The notes under the pieces: generated by a model
Told to the model about the DNA's origin: nothing
The model's database searches: none
Seen by the model: only the letters and a program-made list of their open reading frames with translations
Made by a program: the position numbers and the translations under genes
Assembly: GCA_963681505.1 (NCBI GenBank)
Contig: OY811973.1
Location: 10,140,559 to 10,204,558 of the forward strand
Length of the DNA stretch: 64,000 bases
Reading direction: 5' to 3'
Source: Eunapius fragilis
Lineage: Eukaryota > Porifera > Demospongiae > Spongillida > Spongillidae
In this document: positions 22,342-32,198 of the stretch, piece after piece
Position numbering within the stretch: position 1 is the first letter of the stretch
Layout: the number at the start of each line of letters is the position of its first letter

Positions 22342-25300
22342 CCCGTTCAGATCAAAGGCCATGATTTTACCTTTGAGGTGGACACAGGTGCAGGGGACAA
22401 CTTCTGTTCTGTTGAGGTGTGGACCAAGATAGGAAAGCCTACTTTGGCACCAGCTTCTTGTCGTTACGAAGTTGCCAATGGACAACCCTTGGCTACATTG
22501 GGAACATTTCAAACTGTAGTATCAATGCAAGGAGAGAAACCCAGAAGCAGCAAAATTCAGTTCACTGTCAGCAAGACACCAAGGCTAAACCTCTTGGGAC
22601 GAGATGCAATCGTCAAGCTAGGTGTGGACATTCCGGCTCTACTGGGCATACCTTCAGCAGACAAGCAATTCAATGATGAAGCTGTCCTCTCCATTTCTTC
22701 ACAACCAGACCTAATCCTTCAACAGGCCTGTGAGCAGCTCTGCACGGAATTCCCAGGCCTTTTCAAGCCAGAGCTTGGCTGTCTGAAGGACTGCCAGCTG
22801 GAGGTCAAATTCAAGCCGGAGGCAAAGCCAGTGTTCTGTAAGCCAAGGGTGGTTCCGTTTGCTCTCCTGGAAGATCTGAACCAAGCATATGATGCTGGCA
22901 TTGCTCAAGGAGTATGGAAGCCAGTCCAATTCAATTCATACGGGACTCCAGTTGTTCCCATTCGGAAATCGTGCACTCCTAATCAGGCCAAGGCCAAAAT
23001 TCGTGTGTGTGGAGACTACTCAGTGTCAGTCAACCCACAGCTGGAACCACATCGCTACCCAATGCACCTACCAGAGGATCTCATGCGCAAGCTGAGTGGG
23101 GGCCATGGTTTCACCAAGGTAGACCTTGCTGATGCCTACAATCAAGTCATGCTAGGACCGGAAAGCCAGAAGCACCTAGCGTTGAGTACACACAGGGGAG
23201 TGCTTCTTCAACTTCGACTCCCATTCGGGATCAGTTCGGCCTCAGGCTATTTTCAAGAAATAATGGACCAGCTAATTGGCGATCTAGGAGGTGTGACTAG
23301 CTACATGGATGACATTTTGGTCAGCGGATCGAATGCATCTGAACACCTGCGGAACCTACGTGCCCTTCTTCAACGTCTCCAAGACAAAGGACTCCGTTGC
23401 CGTAAAGAGAAGTGCCTATTCGCTCAACCCTCCGTTGAGTATTTGGGTTACACACTGTCTAGCAAAGGAGTTGCCAAGGGACGCAAGGCAGATGCAGTGA
23501 GGATGATGCCACCCCCAGACAATGTCTCCAGTCTACGTTCCTTCCTAGGGTCAATCCAATTCTACAGCAAATTCCTTCCAAATCTGGCTACTGTTACTGA
23601 TCCTCTGTATCGACTCACCAAGAAGAATGTCCAGTGGGAGTGGGGAGCAGAACAGCAAGCAGCTTTTCAAAGTCTCAAGGACTTACTCTGCACAGACACT
23701 GTTCTGGCCCATTTCGACCCTTCACTCCCCGTCGGAATTTCCTGTGACGCTTCTGAGTGTGGCTTAGGAGCTGTGCTGTTCCACCGCTACCCAGATGGCA
23801 GTGAGCGTCCTATCGGCAATGTTTCCAAAACCCTAACGGACACCCAGAGGAGGTACAGCCAAATTCAGAAAGAGGCTCTGGCCATAGTATTTGCACTCAA
23901 GAAGTTTCACCAGTTCCTGTATGGCAGAAATTTCATTCTGGTGACCGATCACAAACCACTTCTGGCCCTGTTTGGACCAAACAAGGCCACCCCAGTTCTT
24001 GCAGCGAACAGGCTGGCACGTTGGGCACTCCTTCTCAATCAGTACAGCTATTCTATCGAATACAGGAAGACCACTGATCATGGGAATGCCGATGCCCTCA
24101 GCCGTCTCCCATTTGGTCCTGACCCAAGTTTCGATGGAGAGGAAGGTGATGCAGACGTGGACACAGTATGTGCCATTCGGACAATCAGCCTTCAGCTTAA
24201 CCCCACTGATCCAGGTGTCTTAGCCAAGGAGTCTGCCAAAGACCCAGTACTGGCAAAGGTGATGCTTTTTACACGTGAAGGCTGGTCACCTAAGGCAGAG
24301 CCTGAAGATCAAGGAAAGGACTACTCAGTGGAAGATTTCAGGAAAATCTCAGCTTCACTTTCAACTGTTCATGGTTGTCTGCTATATGGCTCCAGAGTCA
24401 TCATTCCTCCTAGCCTTCAACCTCAAGTCCTTGAACTCCTGCATTTGGGTCATTTCGGGATGCAGAGGATGAAACAGCTGGCCCGTACGGCTGTGTACTG
24501 GCCAAGGATTGACACGGATATAATGAACCAGTGCCATCGATGTTCAACATGTGCTGAGCACCACAACATGCCAGCCAAAGCTCCCAATCACCCCTGGATG
24601 GTACCAGAAAAACCATGGAGCAGACTCCATCTGGATCATGCCATTAACTTCATGGGAACAAACTGGCTAGTTCTGATCGATGCGTATTCTAAGTATCCGT
24701 GCATCCACCCAGTCAGTTCTACTTCAACCAAGGCAACTACTGAGCTACTCGAGCAGGAGTTCGCTCATTTTGGTTATCCTCACACAGTGGTGACAGATAA
24801 TGCCACTTCCTTCGTATCAGAAGAGTTTCAGGCTTGGTGCAAAGAACGGGGTATCACTCACCTGACGGGTGCTCCGTATCATCCAGCAACAAATGGTGCC
24901 GCTGAACGCCTAGTTCAAACCTTCAAGCAAGCACTCATCAAGTCATCTCTGCCTCCAAGAGCGGCAACTCTAGAATTTCTTATGCAGTACCGCAGAACGC
25001 CACTTACATCAGGTTACTCTCCCAGTGAGATTCTGAATGGACGGCAGATCCGGTGCAAAATTGACGTCCTCATTCCTTCCCCAGCTCACATTGCCCAAGC
25101 AAAACAGGCGACAGCAACTTCTAAGTCTCCACCCTCTACTTCCAACAGCCAAGTGGCCAGAGTGGCTCACACTTTCAAGGTCGGCGACCCTTGTTATGCC
25201 CTGTACTGTGGACCTCGGCGAAACAAGGATCCACGTTGGGTACCTGCAGTAGTGACCAAAGTGTTTGGCCCCCGAAGTGTTAATGTTCGTGTTTTCCCTC

Positions 25301-25602
25301 ATGGGGCTACTTGGAGACGTCATGTGGAGCAGCTGCAGTACTGCTATGGCTCCCTAGAGGATTCAGATCCTGGAGAGCTCCCGGCCTTGGTGACGTCCTC
25401 GCAGGTTTCAGTAGAACCACTACTTTCAAATGACCCCCCATTTGCAGAGACAGAGATGCCAGAGACTGCTGAACCCTTAGACCAAAGAGATCAAGTGCCT
25501 CAGCTTGCGAAGCAAAAGAAGACTCAACATAACCCACGACTTCCCACAGGGAATGAGTATGGTCCTAACAACCCTCTCCGCAGCACCAGGAACAAGAAGT
25601 AG
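22342..25602 (+). CDS. pol: Gypsy pol polyprotein
   Basis: Encodes, in order: aspartic protease (VDTGAGDN, about 22378-22400); reverse transcriptase with KVDLADAYNQV, LPFGISSASGYFQ and YMDD (about 23300); RNase H (ISCDASECGLGAVLF ... TDHKPL); and integrase with an HHCC zinc motif (LGHFGMQRMK ... CHRCSTC) and D,D,E residues in LHLDHA, VTDNATSF and NGAAERL. A GPY/F-like C-terminal segment follows. It is in the same frame as gag, separated only by the TAA at 22339-22341, so either this copy gained a stop (CAA to TAA would do it) or the stop is normally read through. All catalytic residues I can check are present and there is no other stop, so pol itself is intact. Downstream at 25639-25645 is the polypurine tract AGGGAGG. 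Confidence 0.93.
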   Translation, partial: PVQIKGHDFTFEVDTGAGDNFCSVEVWTKIGKPTLAPASCRYEVANGQPLATLGTFQTVVSMQGEKPRSSKIQFTVSKTPRLNLLGRDAIVKLGVDIPALLGIPSADKQFNDEAVLSISSQPDLILQQACEQLCTEFPGLFKPELGCLKDCQLEVKFKPEAKPVFCKPRVVPFALLEDLNQAYDAGIAQGVWKPVQFNSYGTPVVPIRKSCTPNQAKAKIRVCGDYSVSVNPQLEPHRYPMHLPEDLMRKLSGGHGFTKVDLADAYNQVMLGPESQKHLALSTHRGVLLQLRLPFGISSASGYFQEIMDQLIGDLGGVTSYMDDILVSGSNASEHLRNLRALLQRLQDKGLRCRKEKCLFAQPSVEYLGYTLSSKGVAKGRKADAVRMMPPPDNVSSLRSFLGSIQFYSKFLPNLATVTDPLYRLTKKNVQWEWGAEQQAAFQSLKDLLCTDTVLAHFDPSLPVGISCDASECGLGAVLFHRYPDGSERPIGNVSKTLTDTQRRYSQIQKEALAIVFALKKFHQFLYGRNFILVTDHKPLLALFGPNKATPVLAANRLARWALLLNQYSYSIEYRKTTDHGNADALSRLPFGPDPSFDGEEGDADVDTVCAIRTISLQLNPTDPGVLAKESAKDPVLAKVMLFTREGWSPKAEPEDQGKDYSVEDFRKISASLSTVHGCLLYGSRVIIPPSLQPQVLELLHLGHFGMQRMKQLARTAVYWPRIDTDIMNQCHRCSTCAEHHNMPAKAPNHPWMVPEKPWSRLHLDHAINFMGTNWLVLIDAYSKYPCIHPVSSTSTKATTELLEQEFAHFGYPHTVVTDNATSFVSEEFQAWCKERGITHLTGAPYHPATNGAAERLVQTFKQALIKSSLPPRAATLEFLMQYRRTPLTSGYSPSEILNGRQIRCKIDVLIPSPAHIAQAKQATATSKSPPSTSNSQVARVAHTFKVGDPCYALYCGPRRNKDPRWVPAVVTKVFGPRSVNVRVFPHGATWRRHVEQLQYCYGSLEDSDPGELPALVTSSQVSVEPLLSNDPPFAETEMPETAEPLDQRDQVPQLAKQKKTQHNPRLPTGNEYGPNNPLRSTRNKK

Positions 25603-25638
25603 GGATATCACCTTTCACCTGCGTACTTCAAGGCTGAC

Positions 25639-25645
25639 AGGGAGG
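25639..25645 (+). promoter_or_regulatory. Polypurine tract of Gypsy element
   Basis: AGGGAGG directly before the 3' LTR, the usual place for plus-strand priming. Confidence 0.7.
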
Positions 25646-25817
25646 TGTTATGTGCGTATAATTGAAGGATTGAGTGTTTCATTACATTTCCGGAGATCAC
25701 GTGCCCGGATACTCTCGTGTGCATGCTATTGCGGGTGTTCTCGTGTAGTTCATTTCTGGTTGTGATTTTGTTCGTTCTGATCTGTTATCATCCACGTTGC
25801 TCCGCGAAAATACAACA
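25646..25817 (+). repeat. 3' LTR of Gypsy element (172 bp)
   Basis: Partner of 20207-20377. It is followed by the second GCAGG copy (25818-25822), then by the resumed host exon. Confidence 0.95.
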
Positions 25818-25822
25818 GCAGG

Positions 25823-27043
25823 AAACAAGTACAGCACTTTTACAACTGCATCACGGAACCTATATTTAACATCCCTATTGAACAGGTAAACATGAATTTC
25901 GTTTTTTTTTTTGCATAACTACACATACATGCATACACACACATACGTGTGCATGCACATACACACCCACAAAACACACGTGCACAAGGTTTGCCCCCGG
26001 GGCTTCACATCACTTTGGGCATCTTTACAAAGCTTTATGGCTTGCTTGAAGATGAGTGTCATGCCCTTGACCTTGAACTAGCCCTGCTTTCAAGTGAGGA
26101 AGCCCACTCCAGCTTTGACACATATAGCCAAGAGCTGCACTGAAATGCTTCGCTTATTGCAATCTGAGCTAAAGCAAGCCGAGGAGGCATATGCTGTATT
26201 GCAGCAATGACAACATATGTATCCTAGGTGATTGGGGAGAAAGACCCAGTCACCGCTGATTTTTTTGTGCAATGTGAAGAAAAAAAGAAACATCTTGGAA
26301 AACTAGTAAGCCATATGCACTAAACATACAAAATGTGTAATACAGGCCATGATTTTGCTAGGAAGCAGAGGTAGCTAAATCTAAAGCTATTGTGGAAAAG
26401 GGGTTCTCTAAAATAGAAGGCCCCTTTGTTAATGGTGCATGATGATGCATTACAGTCAGTTGGAGTGCACCGTCAACAGTATTTTGGTGGTGCTTTTGTT
26501 GGAAATCATGTACATAAGGCTCTAAAGGTACCACAAGTGTAATATGTACAAACACATAAATGAGACATCTCCTACACTTTTTCAGGAATGCAACATTCAG
26601 AAGTTGTGCGGGTCTCTATGTGAAACAGCCAAGAATAAATTGCCTCATCGATCTACACAGGCAGAACATCGTACTGAGAAAGTATTCGCAATGTCATAAC
26701 ATCTATACGACCACAATTTCATTGATGAGACACAAGCTCATGCCTTAGGTTGGTAATGGACCTTCAGATGTTTATGTGAACTAAGCCAACAATATTGTTT
26801 TTTACAGAGGAGGCTGTGGGAGAGTTCATGACGTTCTTCCGTGAATCCTTCCCCCAGGCAACAGTCCCCATAAAAATGCATGTATTGGAAGACCATGCTG
26901 TTCCATGGGCAAAATCTTTCCATGTTGGATTTGGCCTACTTGGTGAACAAGGGGCTGAGTCCATTCATGCTAAGTTCACACGACTTAGCCTATCATACAA
27001 TGCAATTACTGATAAAGTACAGCATCAGCAGCTCCTATGTATA
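25823..27043 (+). pseudogene. RAG1-N-like RING gene, middle exons (decayed)
   Basis: Continuation after the Gypsy insertion. Pieces: 25823-25885 (in frame with the pre-insertion exon); about 25989-26140 (PPGLHITLGIF ... LLEDECHALDL, with one C missing at 'gcccccgggg' so its first codons are out of frame); 26228-26304 (VIGEKDPVTADFFVQCEEKK); 26362-26527 (VGVHRQQYFGGAFVGNHVHK after a 1-nt frameshift); 26586 to about 26750; and 26808-27043 (HVLEDHAVPWAKSFHVGFGL, GEQGAESIHAKF). The GEQGAESIH block is highly conserved in this family as I remember it from sponges and cnidarians. The frame is cut at 27043 by the inverted-repeat element and resumes at 30734. Several frame breaks confirm decay. Confidence 0.72.
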
Positions 27044-27749
27044 AAGTGGAAACCGTACCGTGATTGTCGAGTATAAATTTTTTTTCCTACTCGTCAATGT
27101 TTGAAATCAGTTTTATCAATAATGACTTGAGCTATTAAAATTCTAATAATGCAGTTTCGTTGGCAAACTAGTTTTCCAAAAGATTTTGAAATTGTAGCTT
27201 ATCACGTGACACCTTACTTTGTATTTTGGGGAATTTGTGTTCCTCGTCCTGAAAAAACATTTTTAGCTGATTTCTCCCCTATTCGGAAACAGATCAGGCT
27301 AAACATTGCCATATAACTACCCCATATATAACTGCACTACTTGGTCGGGCCGAAAGTTGAATGCGCTAAACGGTTCGAGGACCGCGGCTGCAAATGTGTT
27401 GTTTTAGAGGGAAACGCATCTAGCTGATTGTCGCGTATTGCGTTGATTTTTGGCTACCGTACCTAAACAATGCATAGAAGACAGGTATATCTGTATCTGA
27501 AACGCTAGTTTACCGAGAAGTTTCGTTTACTCTGCCGCTAAAATGTTTGCCTCGAACGTTGGCTCCGAAAAGTTAGCCATTTTCGGATGAATAACATTAT
27601 AATTATTGACAGTATTGTGGTTATCGTGGTTATGATTGACCGAGCAAGTTGAAAACGGTTCTTTTCAGAAGCAAACGGAGAGTCCATTAGCACGCAGGCT
27701 GCCACGAAGAGCTGGCAGACAGGGACCACCACTTTGGGAAGGTTTGAAG
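27044..27749. repeat. Left arm of long inverted repeat
   Basis: Inverted partner of 30031-30731. The inner boundary is where 'ggtttgaag' stops matching. The arm has a 5-6 bp insertion near the tip compared with its partner. Confidence 0.88.
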
Positions 27750-27944
27750 CCAAGGAGCACTGAAACCCTAGGAAACCCTAAAGCGGCAGGTTTGCTGCGG
27801 CAATCGTTGTTTCGTGCCAGAAAGCTCGAGCTGGCTCGAAGGACTGCTATCAGAAAGTGCAACCAAAGAACGTGCGTTAGCCGAGTACATGCAGACGTTG
27901 ATGCTAGGACACTGGCATTGAGAATGTACTAGCTACATCGAGCC

Positions 27945-28784
27945 ATGGATATTATAGTAGAGGGATTGGAAACGGCGCACGTGAGCCATAGACCCCTGTA
28001 CTAGACGGATTCTACCATCCGCGCACTTGCTAATTGAGTGTCAATTGAGCCGATTCTATCCACCCCTTTTATTTTTTTCTATCTGCGTCGAAACCAGGTA
28101 CATATTTGGATTCCTTGCTGTGTGTAGGTTTCGGGAACGTTTTTCTTTTTTTTACACGATGTACGGATTGGAAGATATGGTTTTTTGTGTGTAATACGTC
28201 TAACGATCTACTTGCGACTGATTCAGCCGAGTAGATTGTTTTTTATCCCTTTCTTTTACGCAAGAGTGATAGTGGTCACGTTTATACACTGCAACGTGTA
28301 GTTTTTGTGATGTTTGCTCGTACGTATCGGCGCAACTAAACGAAACAGCGTTTTTTACACTCATTGAAGCTCGGGACTATAGCTTCATTAGTTAAGTCGC
28401 TAAAAATAATACAAAACCGTCCTCCGATAGAGCATACATTTTTACACTGCAACGTCTTGTTTTCGTATTTAGTACTACTAAGAGAATATTTATATGAATT
28501 TTTTTAATGCGAGCGTATTTTTGTTAATTGCACAATTGATTGGTTTATGTCATTATGCCCTCTCCTACTTCATAACGTACGCTGTAAAAAGCCATGGGTA
28601 AGAGAAATTTTCGACTCGATAGTCGTACTCTTTATGTCAAGGAAACTCAGTCTTGTTTATGTGAACCTCTTATAGTCTCCATTCCACTATATCCAAAGCT
28701 CCAAATAGTGCCCGAATGTGCGGAGTATAGGTGTTAACTAGTGTTGATTGGGCTCGTTTCCCATCCCTTTACTATAATATCTAT
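27945..28784. mobile_element. MITE 1 (first of a tandem pair)
   Basis: Ends are inverted: left ATGGATATTATAGTAGAGGG, right ...CCCTTTACTATAATATCTAT. It is flanked by CATCGAGCC (27936-27944) and GATCGAGCC (28785-28793), an 8-9 bp target duplication. Non-coding, about 840 bp. Confidence 0.78.
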
Positions 28785-28793
28785 GATCGAGCC

Positions 28794-29864
28794 AGAGATA
28801 ATATATAGAGGGATTGGCAACGAGTCACGTGCCCATTCATTTTCCGCGGGCGATCCGTGTACGTGTTACTCGCGCCTTGAAAACGTGTCGAAGTTTGCGT
28901 GCATCTTGGTGAATCAAAGGAATCACAAGGAAGGGGAGCACGGAAACGCAGCATGGAACTATAAATAAGTAGCCAAGACCGGGGCGCATAGAACTGTTTT
29001 AGTTAGGTAGATTTTTGTCGCGATTCTCAATATATATTCATTCGAATACGGCATAACAGCTTTCTCGAACTTTGTGTACCTTTTAGTGTTTAGACGAACG
29101 ATGTCAACGACTTATTTCAAGTTACTACATCAATTCCCTTTGCATAGGAGTATTTTGGGGTCGCTCTACTGCTTGTTACGTCCTTATTACGTCCTTACCA
29201 TAAGATTGGAGGTCTCGAATTTGTGTACCTCCTGTATCTCAATCCTACTGAATGTTGGTTTTTTATGTCCTTTTTTGATGTTTTGAGTACTTACGTTTTT
29301 GCATGGCTATATTTTTTGGTAACATTATCGCCGGTTTTTCTGTATACTAGTTCGCTGTAAAAATGGGGAGGAAATTTCGACGATTTCGTCGCGGAGGAAA
29401 TTTCGACCTAGCCTGGTCAGAGGTGTCCACTGCATGGTCCTGCCTCCTAGCCTGGTCAGAGGTGTCCACTGATGTTTGGGAGCTGAAGTTAAGGCTAAGC
29501 TGGAGAGAAATGACGATGTTTTGTTTTACTGGTCCATCATTTCCGCCAAGTGGGACCAAGAATCGGAAGCTATTCTACTACGAATGACTGTTGACCTCTG
29601 GGTAACTATTCGTGGTTTCTCCTTAACCAGTGCGTGGGTCGAAAGGTACAAGTTTATTAATAAGACAGGGATTCAAAAATCTAAAGGACTACGAAAGAAA
29701 CTATTGTAATTGCGTACTTTTCTTTTTGTTATCTTGTTGTGCGCGATGCGCTACAAATACAAATTCCAACATGTCCGTATAAGACCGTTTTCGTTAACAG
29801 ACAGCGGATAGACCGCGTTAATTGGTGTTGCAACTCGTTGCCAATCCCTCTATATACTATCTCT
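28794..29864. mobile_element. MITE 2 (second of a tandem pair)
   Basis: Starts immediately after the shared GATCGAGCC. Ends are AGAGATAATATATAGAGGG and ...CCCTCTATATACTATCTCT, similar to MITE 1. The right flank GATCGAGCT (29865-29873) is the third copy of the target. Inside, 'agcctggtcagaggtgtcca' occurs twice near 29410 and 29451. A 77-codon frame (29476-29709), ending KSKGLRKKL, reminds me of a sponge repeat protein but shows no domain. Confidence 0.78.
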
Positions 29865-30030
29865 GATCGAGCTGAGCGAGGGGATTTCTCCAAGAAATGC
29901 AAATAGAAAGGTCGACAAGATGCTTCTGATTTTAATGCAATCACCGTGAAAAGATGGGTTACTGCCTGGTGAGTAGTTGGAGTTACAATATGAATACATG
30001 CATACATGTACATTGATAAATGTGTATACA

Positions 30031-30731
30031 CTTCAAACCTTCCCAAAGTGGTGGTCCCTGTCTGCCAGCTCTTCGTGGCAGCCTGCGTGCTAATGGACTC
30101 TCCGTTTGCTACTGAAAAGAACCGTTTTCAACTTGCTCGATCTCAATCATAACCACGATAACCACAATACTGTCAATAATTATAATGTTATTCATCCGAA
30201 AATGGCTAACTTTTCGGAGCCAACGTTCGAGGCAAACATTTTAGCGGCAGAGTAAACGAAACTTCTCGGTAAACTAGCGTTTCAGATACAGATACCTGTC
30301 TTCTATGCATTGTTTAGGTACGGTAGCCAAAACTCAAAGCAATAAGCGACAATCAGCTAGATGCGTTTCCCTCTAAAACAGCACATTTGCAGCCGCGGTC
30401 GTCGAACCGTTTAGCGCATTCAACTTTCGGCCCAACCAAGTAGTGCAGTTATATATGGGGTAGTTATATGGCAATGTTTAGCCTGATCTGTTTCCGAATA
30501 GGGGAGAAATCAGCTAAAAATGTTTTTTCAGGACGAGGAACACAAATTCCCCAAAATAGAAAGTAAGGTGTCACGTGATAAGCTACAATTTCAAACTCTT
30601 TTGGAAAACTAGTTTGCCAACGAAACTGCATTATTAGAATTTTAATAGCTCAAGTCATTATTGATAAAACTGATTTCAAACATTGACGAGTAGGAAAAAA
30701 TTTTATACTCAACTATCACGGTGTCCACTTT
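30031..30731. repeat. Right arm of long inverted repeat
   Basis: Inverted partner of 27044-27749, followed by TA (30732-30733). Confidence 0.88.
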
Positions 30732-30733
30732 TA

Positions 30734-30811
30734 GTGAAGGAACACCTAATAAGTATTTCCCCACAAGTTGTAGCTGCTATCCCTCCTCCACAAAAAAGAA
30801 TAAAATCATAA
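30734..30811 (+). pseudogene. RAG1-N-like RING gene, last exon end
   Basis: Final 25 codons and TAA of the interrupted gene: it starts VKEHLISISPQVVAAIPPPQ and finishes in a basic tail (KRIKS). This proline-then-lysine ending is the family's normal C-terminus as I recall it. It is in frame with 27041-27043 once the inverted-repeat element is removed. Confidence 0.7.
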
Positions 30812-30835
30812 TACTTTGTGTACTTACATATTCAA

Positions 30836-30951
30836 CTAGCAATCCACTGCACGTTCGTCTTCAATCTCCTGAGCTGTAGTACACATCAAAAAAGCTTCAA
30901 GTTTTATCATTTTCCGCACTCGCTCATGTGCATGTGAGATCCTCTTGACTG
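30836..30951 (-). CDS. Possible terminal exon of an unknown gene
   Basis: On the minus strand a strong acceptor (pyrimidine run then 'cttcag') precedes 38 codons ending in TAG at 30838-30836. The peptide is charged and helical (VKRISHAHERVRKMIKLEAF...). No upstream exon was established; an ATG with a GT donor lies near 31104 but is unproven. It could be a chance reading. Confidence 0.28.
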
Positions 30952-31596
30952 CTGAAGCGAAAAACATAATGATACAAAGACATCACTTCACACTTCATAA
31001 CCGAATAGCCAACAAAATGGCTACTTTTAGACCGTTTGAAAACTGCTTCAGAAAATCCGAGACTGCATGCGTGTAATATAGCCATTAGAACTCACGGGGT
31101 CCATGCGCGATGAAATAAGTCCCTCGCTTCCATTCACTAAACTGACACGTTTTTGTACGGTAAGGCTACGTGATTTAGATGATCACAGGAAGGTCAGAGG
31201 TGTTTCTTTAGCATAGTATGGCTTATAGGTGTTTATTGTACTCAGTGTGCAAATTTAGTGTATAGCGCATTCCAAAGGACATCGGTTGTCAGGTTCGTTG
31301 CTATGGGACAGCATATCCATTTCAAAATTTTTGGGCGAAAGTAAATAAATTCCGCTATATGCTAAAATGTTATAGAATTCAATTTGGAAATTTTTAATGA
31401 ATGTCCTCCAATGTATGGGGCATTTCCGGATATGCACTCTTTGTCTACCACGCCCCCTTCGTTCGTCCGCCCCTGGCCTCCACACTTCTATCTAATTATA
31501 ACTCCTGTCGCTGTTTCTTTGTCTTTTTGTTTACTTTAGCTGTTTCGAAAATATAAAACAGATTGATTCAGGCACCCGACCCTGGCTTGCCTCATA
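30952..31596. other. No gene recognised
   Basis: No exon or element end I can support beyond the possible minus-strand exon nearby. Confidence 0.5.
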
Positions 31597-32125
31597 CCGT
31601 ACTGACAAGACGTTTTGGCGGTGGCTATTTGACGGAAGGCTCCGCCAACTGTGCCGCCATCAACTTAATATTTAATTTTTCCGCCATTGGGGGGGGGGGG
31701 GGGACAATGCCCTAGACCTATGGCTCATAATCTTGCCATGCTAAATGATTACCGTACATGTACATGTACTTCTTATACAATACACAGACATACGGCGCTT
31801 GTAGTGTTCATACCGGTACTACTATACACCCGGTAGCGGGTCGGCCATACGAAATAATTCTTTTCTCCCCTCTATACAGTTCAATTCATGGAAGGCACTG
31901 AGCTGTATCCTACCTCCGGTACTCTCTCTGCTGAGGATCCTCCCCCGAATCCCCCAGGGAGCCCGCTTTCGAAGTATGGTCAACAGCTACTAATCATTTC
32001 ATTTCCGCCAATCATAAATTTAATGATTCTGAGACTTCCGCCAATTACAAATCGCCAGTTAGTTAAAATAAATAGTTTTGGCTCCGCCAAATAGTTCTCT
32101 CCGCCATTATGTCTTGGCAGTACGG
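31597..32125. mobile_element. TA-flanked MITE upstream of the sacsin-like gene
   Basis: Ends CCGTACTGACAAGAC and, reverse-complemented from the right, CCGTACTGCCAAGAC, each flanked by TA. Internal copies of 'ccgccaa/ttggcgg' repeat in both orientations, plus a G run at 31690-31701. It is 529 bp and non-coding. Its right end lies about 73 bp before the sacsin-like ATG, so it occupies the probable promoter or 5' untranslated region. Confidence 0.75.
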
Positions 32126-32198
32126 TAGTGTGTGATTATTCATTGTTGAATGTTCCATTTACAGATCGGGGCGGCCATAGTTCGATATTTCTATTGTG

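Larger units (their letters stand above)
20207..25817 (+). mobile_element. Gypsy-type LTR retrotransposon
   Basis: A complete two-LTR element of about 5.6 kb. LTRs are 20207-20377 and 25646-25817, both TGTTATG...ACAACA, differing by a few bases and a 1-bp indel, so insertion is fairly recent. Order: LTR, primer-binding site, gag, protease, RT, RNase H, integrase, polypurine tract, LTR; RT before integrase is the Gypsy/Ty3 order. It is flanked by a GCAGG duplication and sits in an exon of the RAG1-N-like pseudogene. A hAT-like element (20413-21276) interrupts the gag start. A primer site matching tRNA-Ser is, as I recall, a feature of the Mag lineage, so a Mag-like assignment is plausible but unproven. 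Confidence 0.94.
27044..30731. mobile_element. Long-inverted-repeat element at a TA site
   Basis: Left arm 27044-27749 and right arm 30031-30731 are inverted copies with only scattered differences; ends are AAGTGGA... and ...TCCACTTT. TA at 27042-27043 and at 30732-30733 flanks the element, and excising element plus one TA restores the host codons (ATA then GTG AAG GAA CAC). TA duplication fits the Tc1/mariner superfamily, though arms of about 700 bp are unusually long. Nothing in the arms or interior encodes a transposase, so it is non-autonomous. The interior carries two related MITEs. Confidence 0.85.

Noticed and set aside
27044-30731. A Polinton/Maverick element
   Set aside because: The length is 3.7 kb, the flank is TA rather than a 6-bp duplication, and no polymerase, capsid or integrase gene is present.
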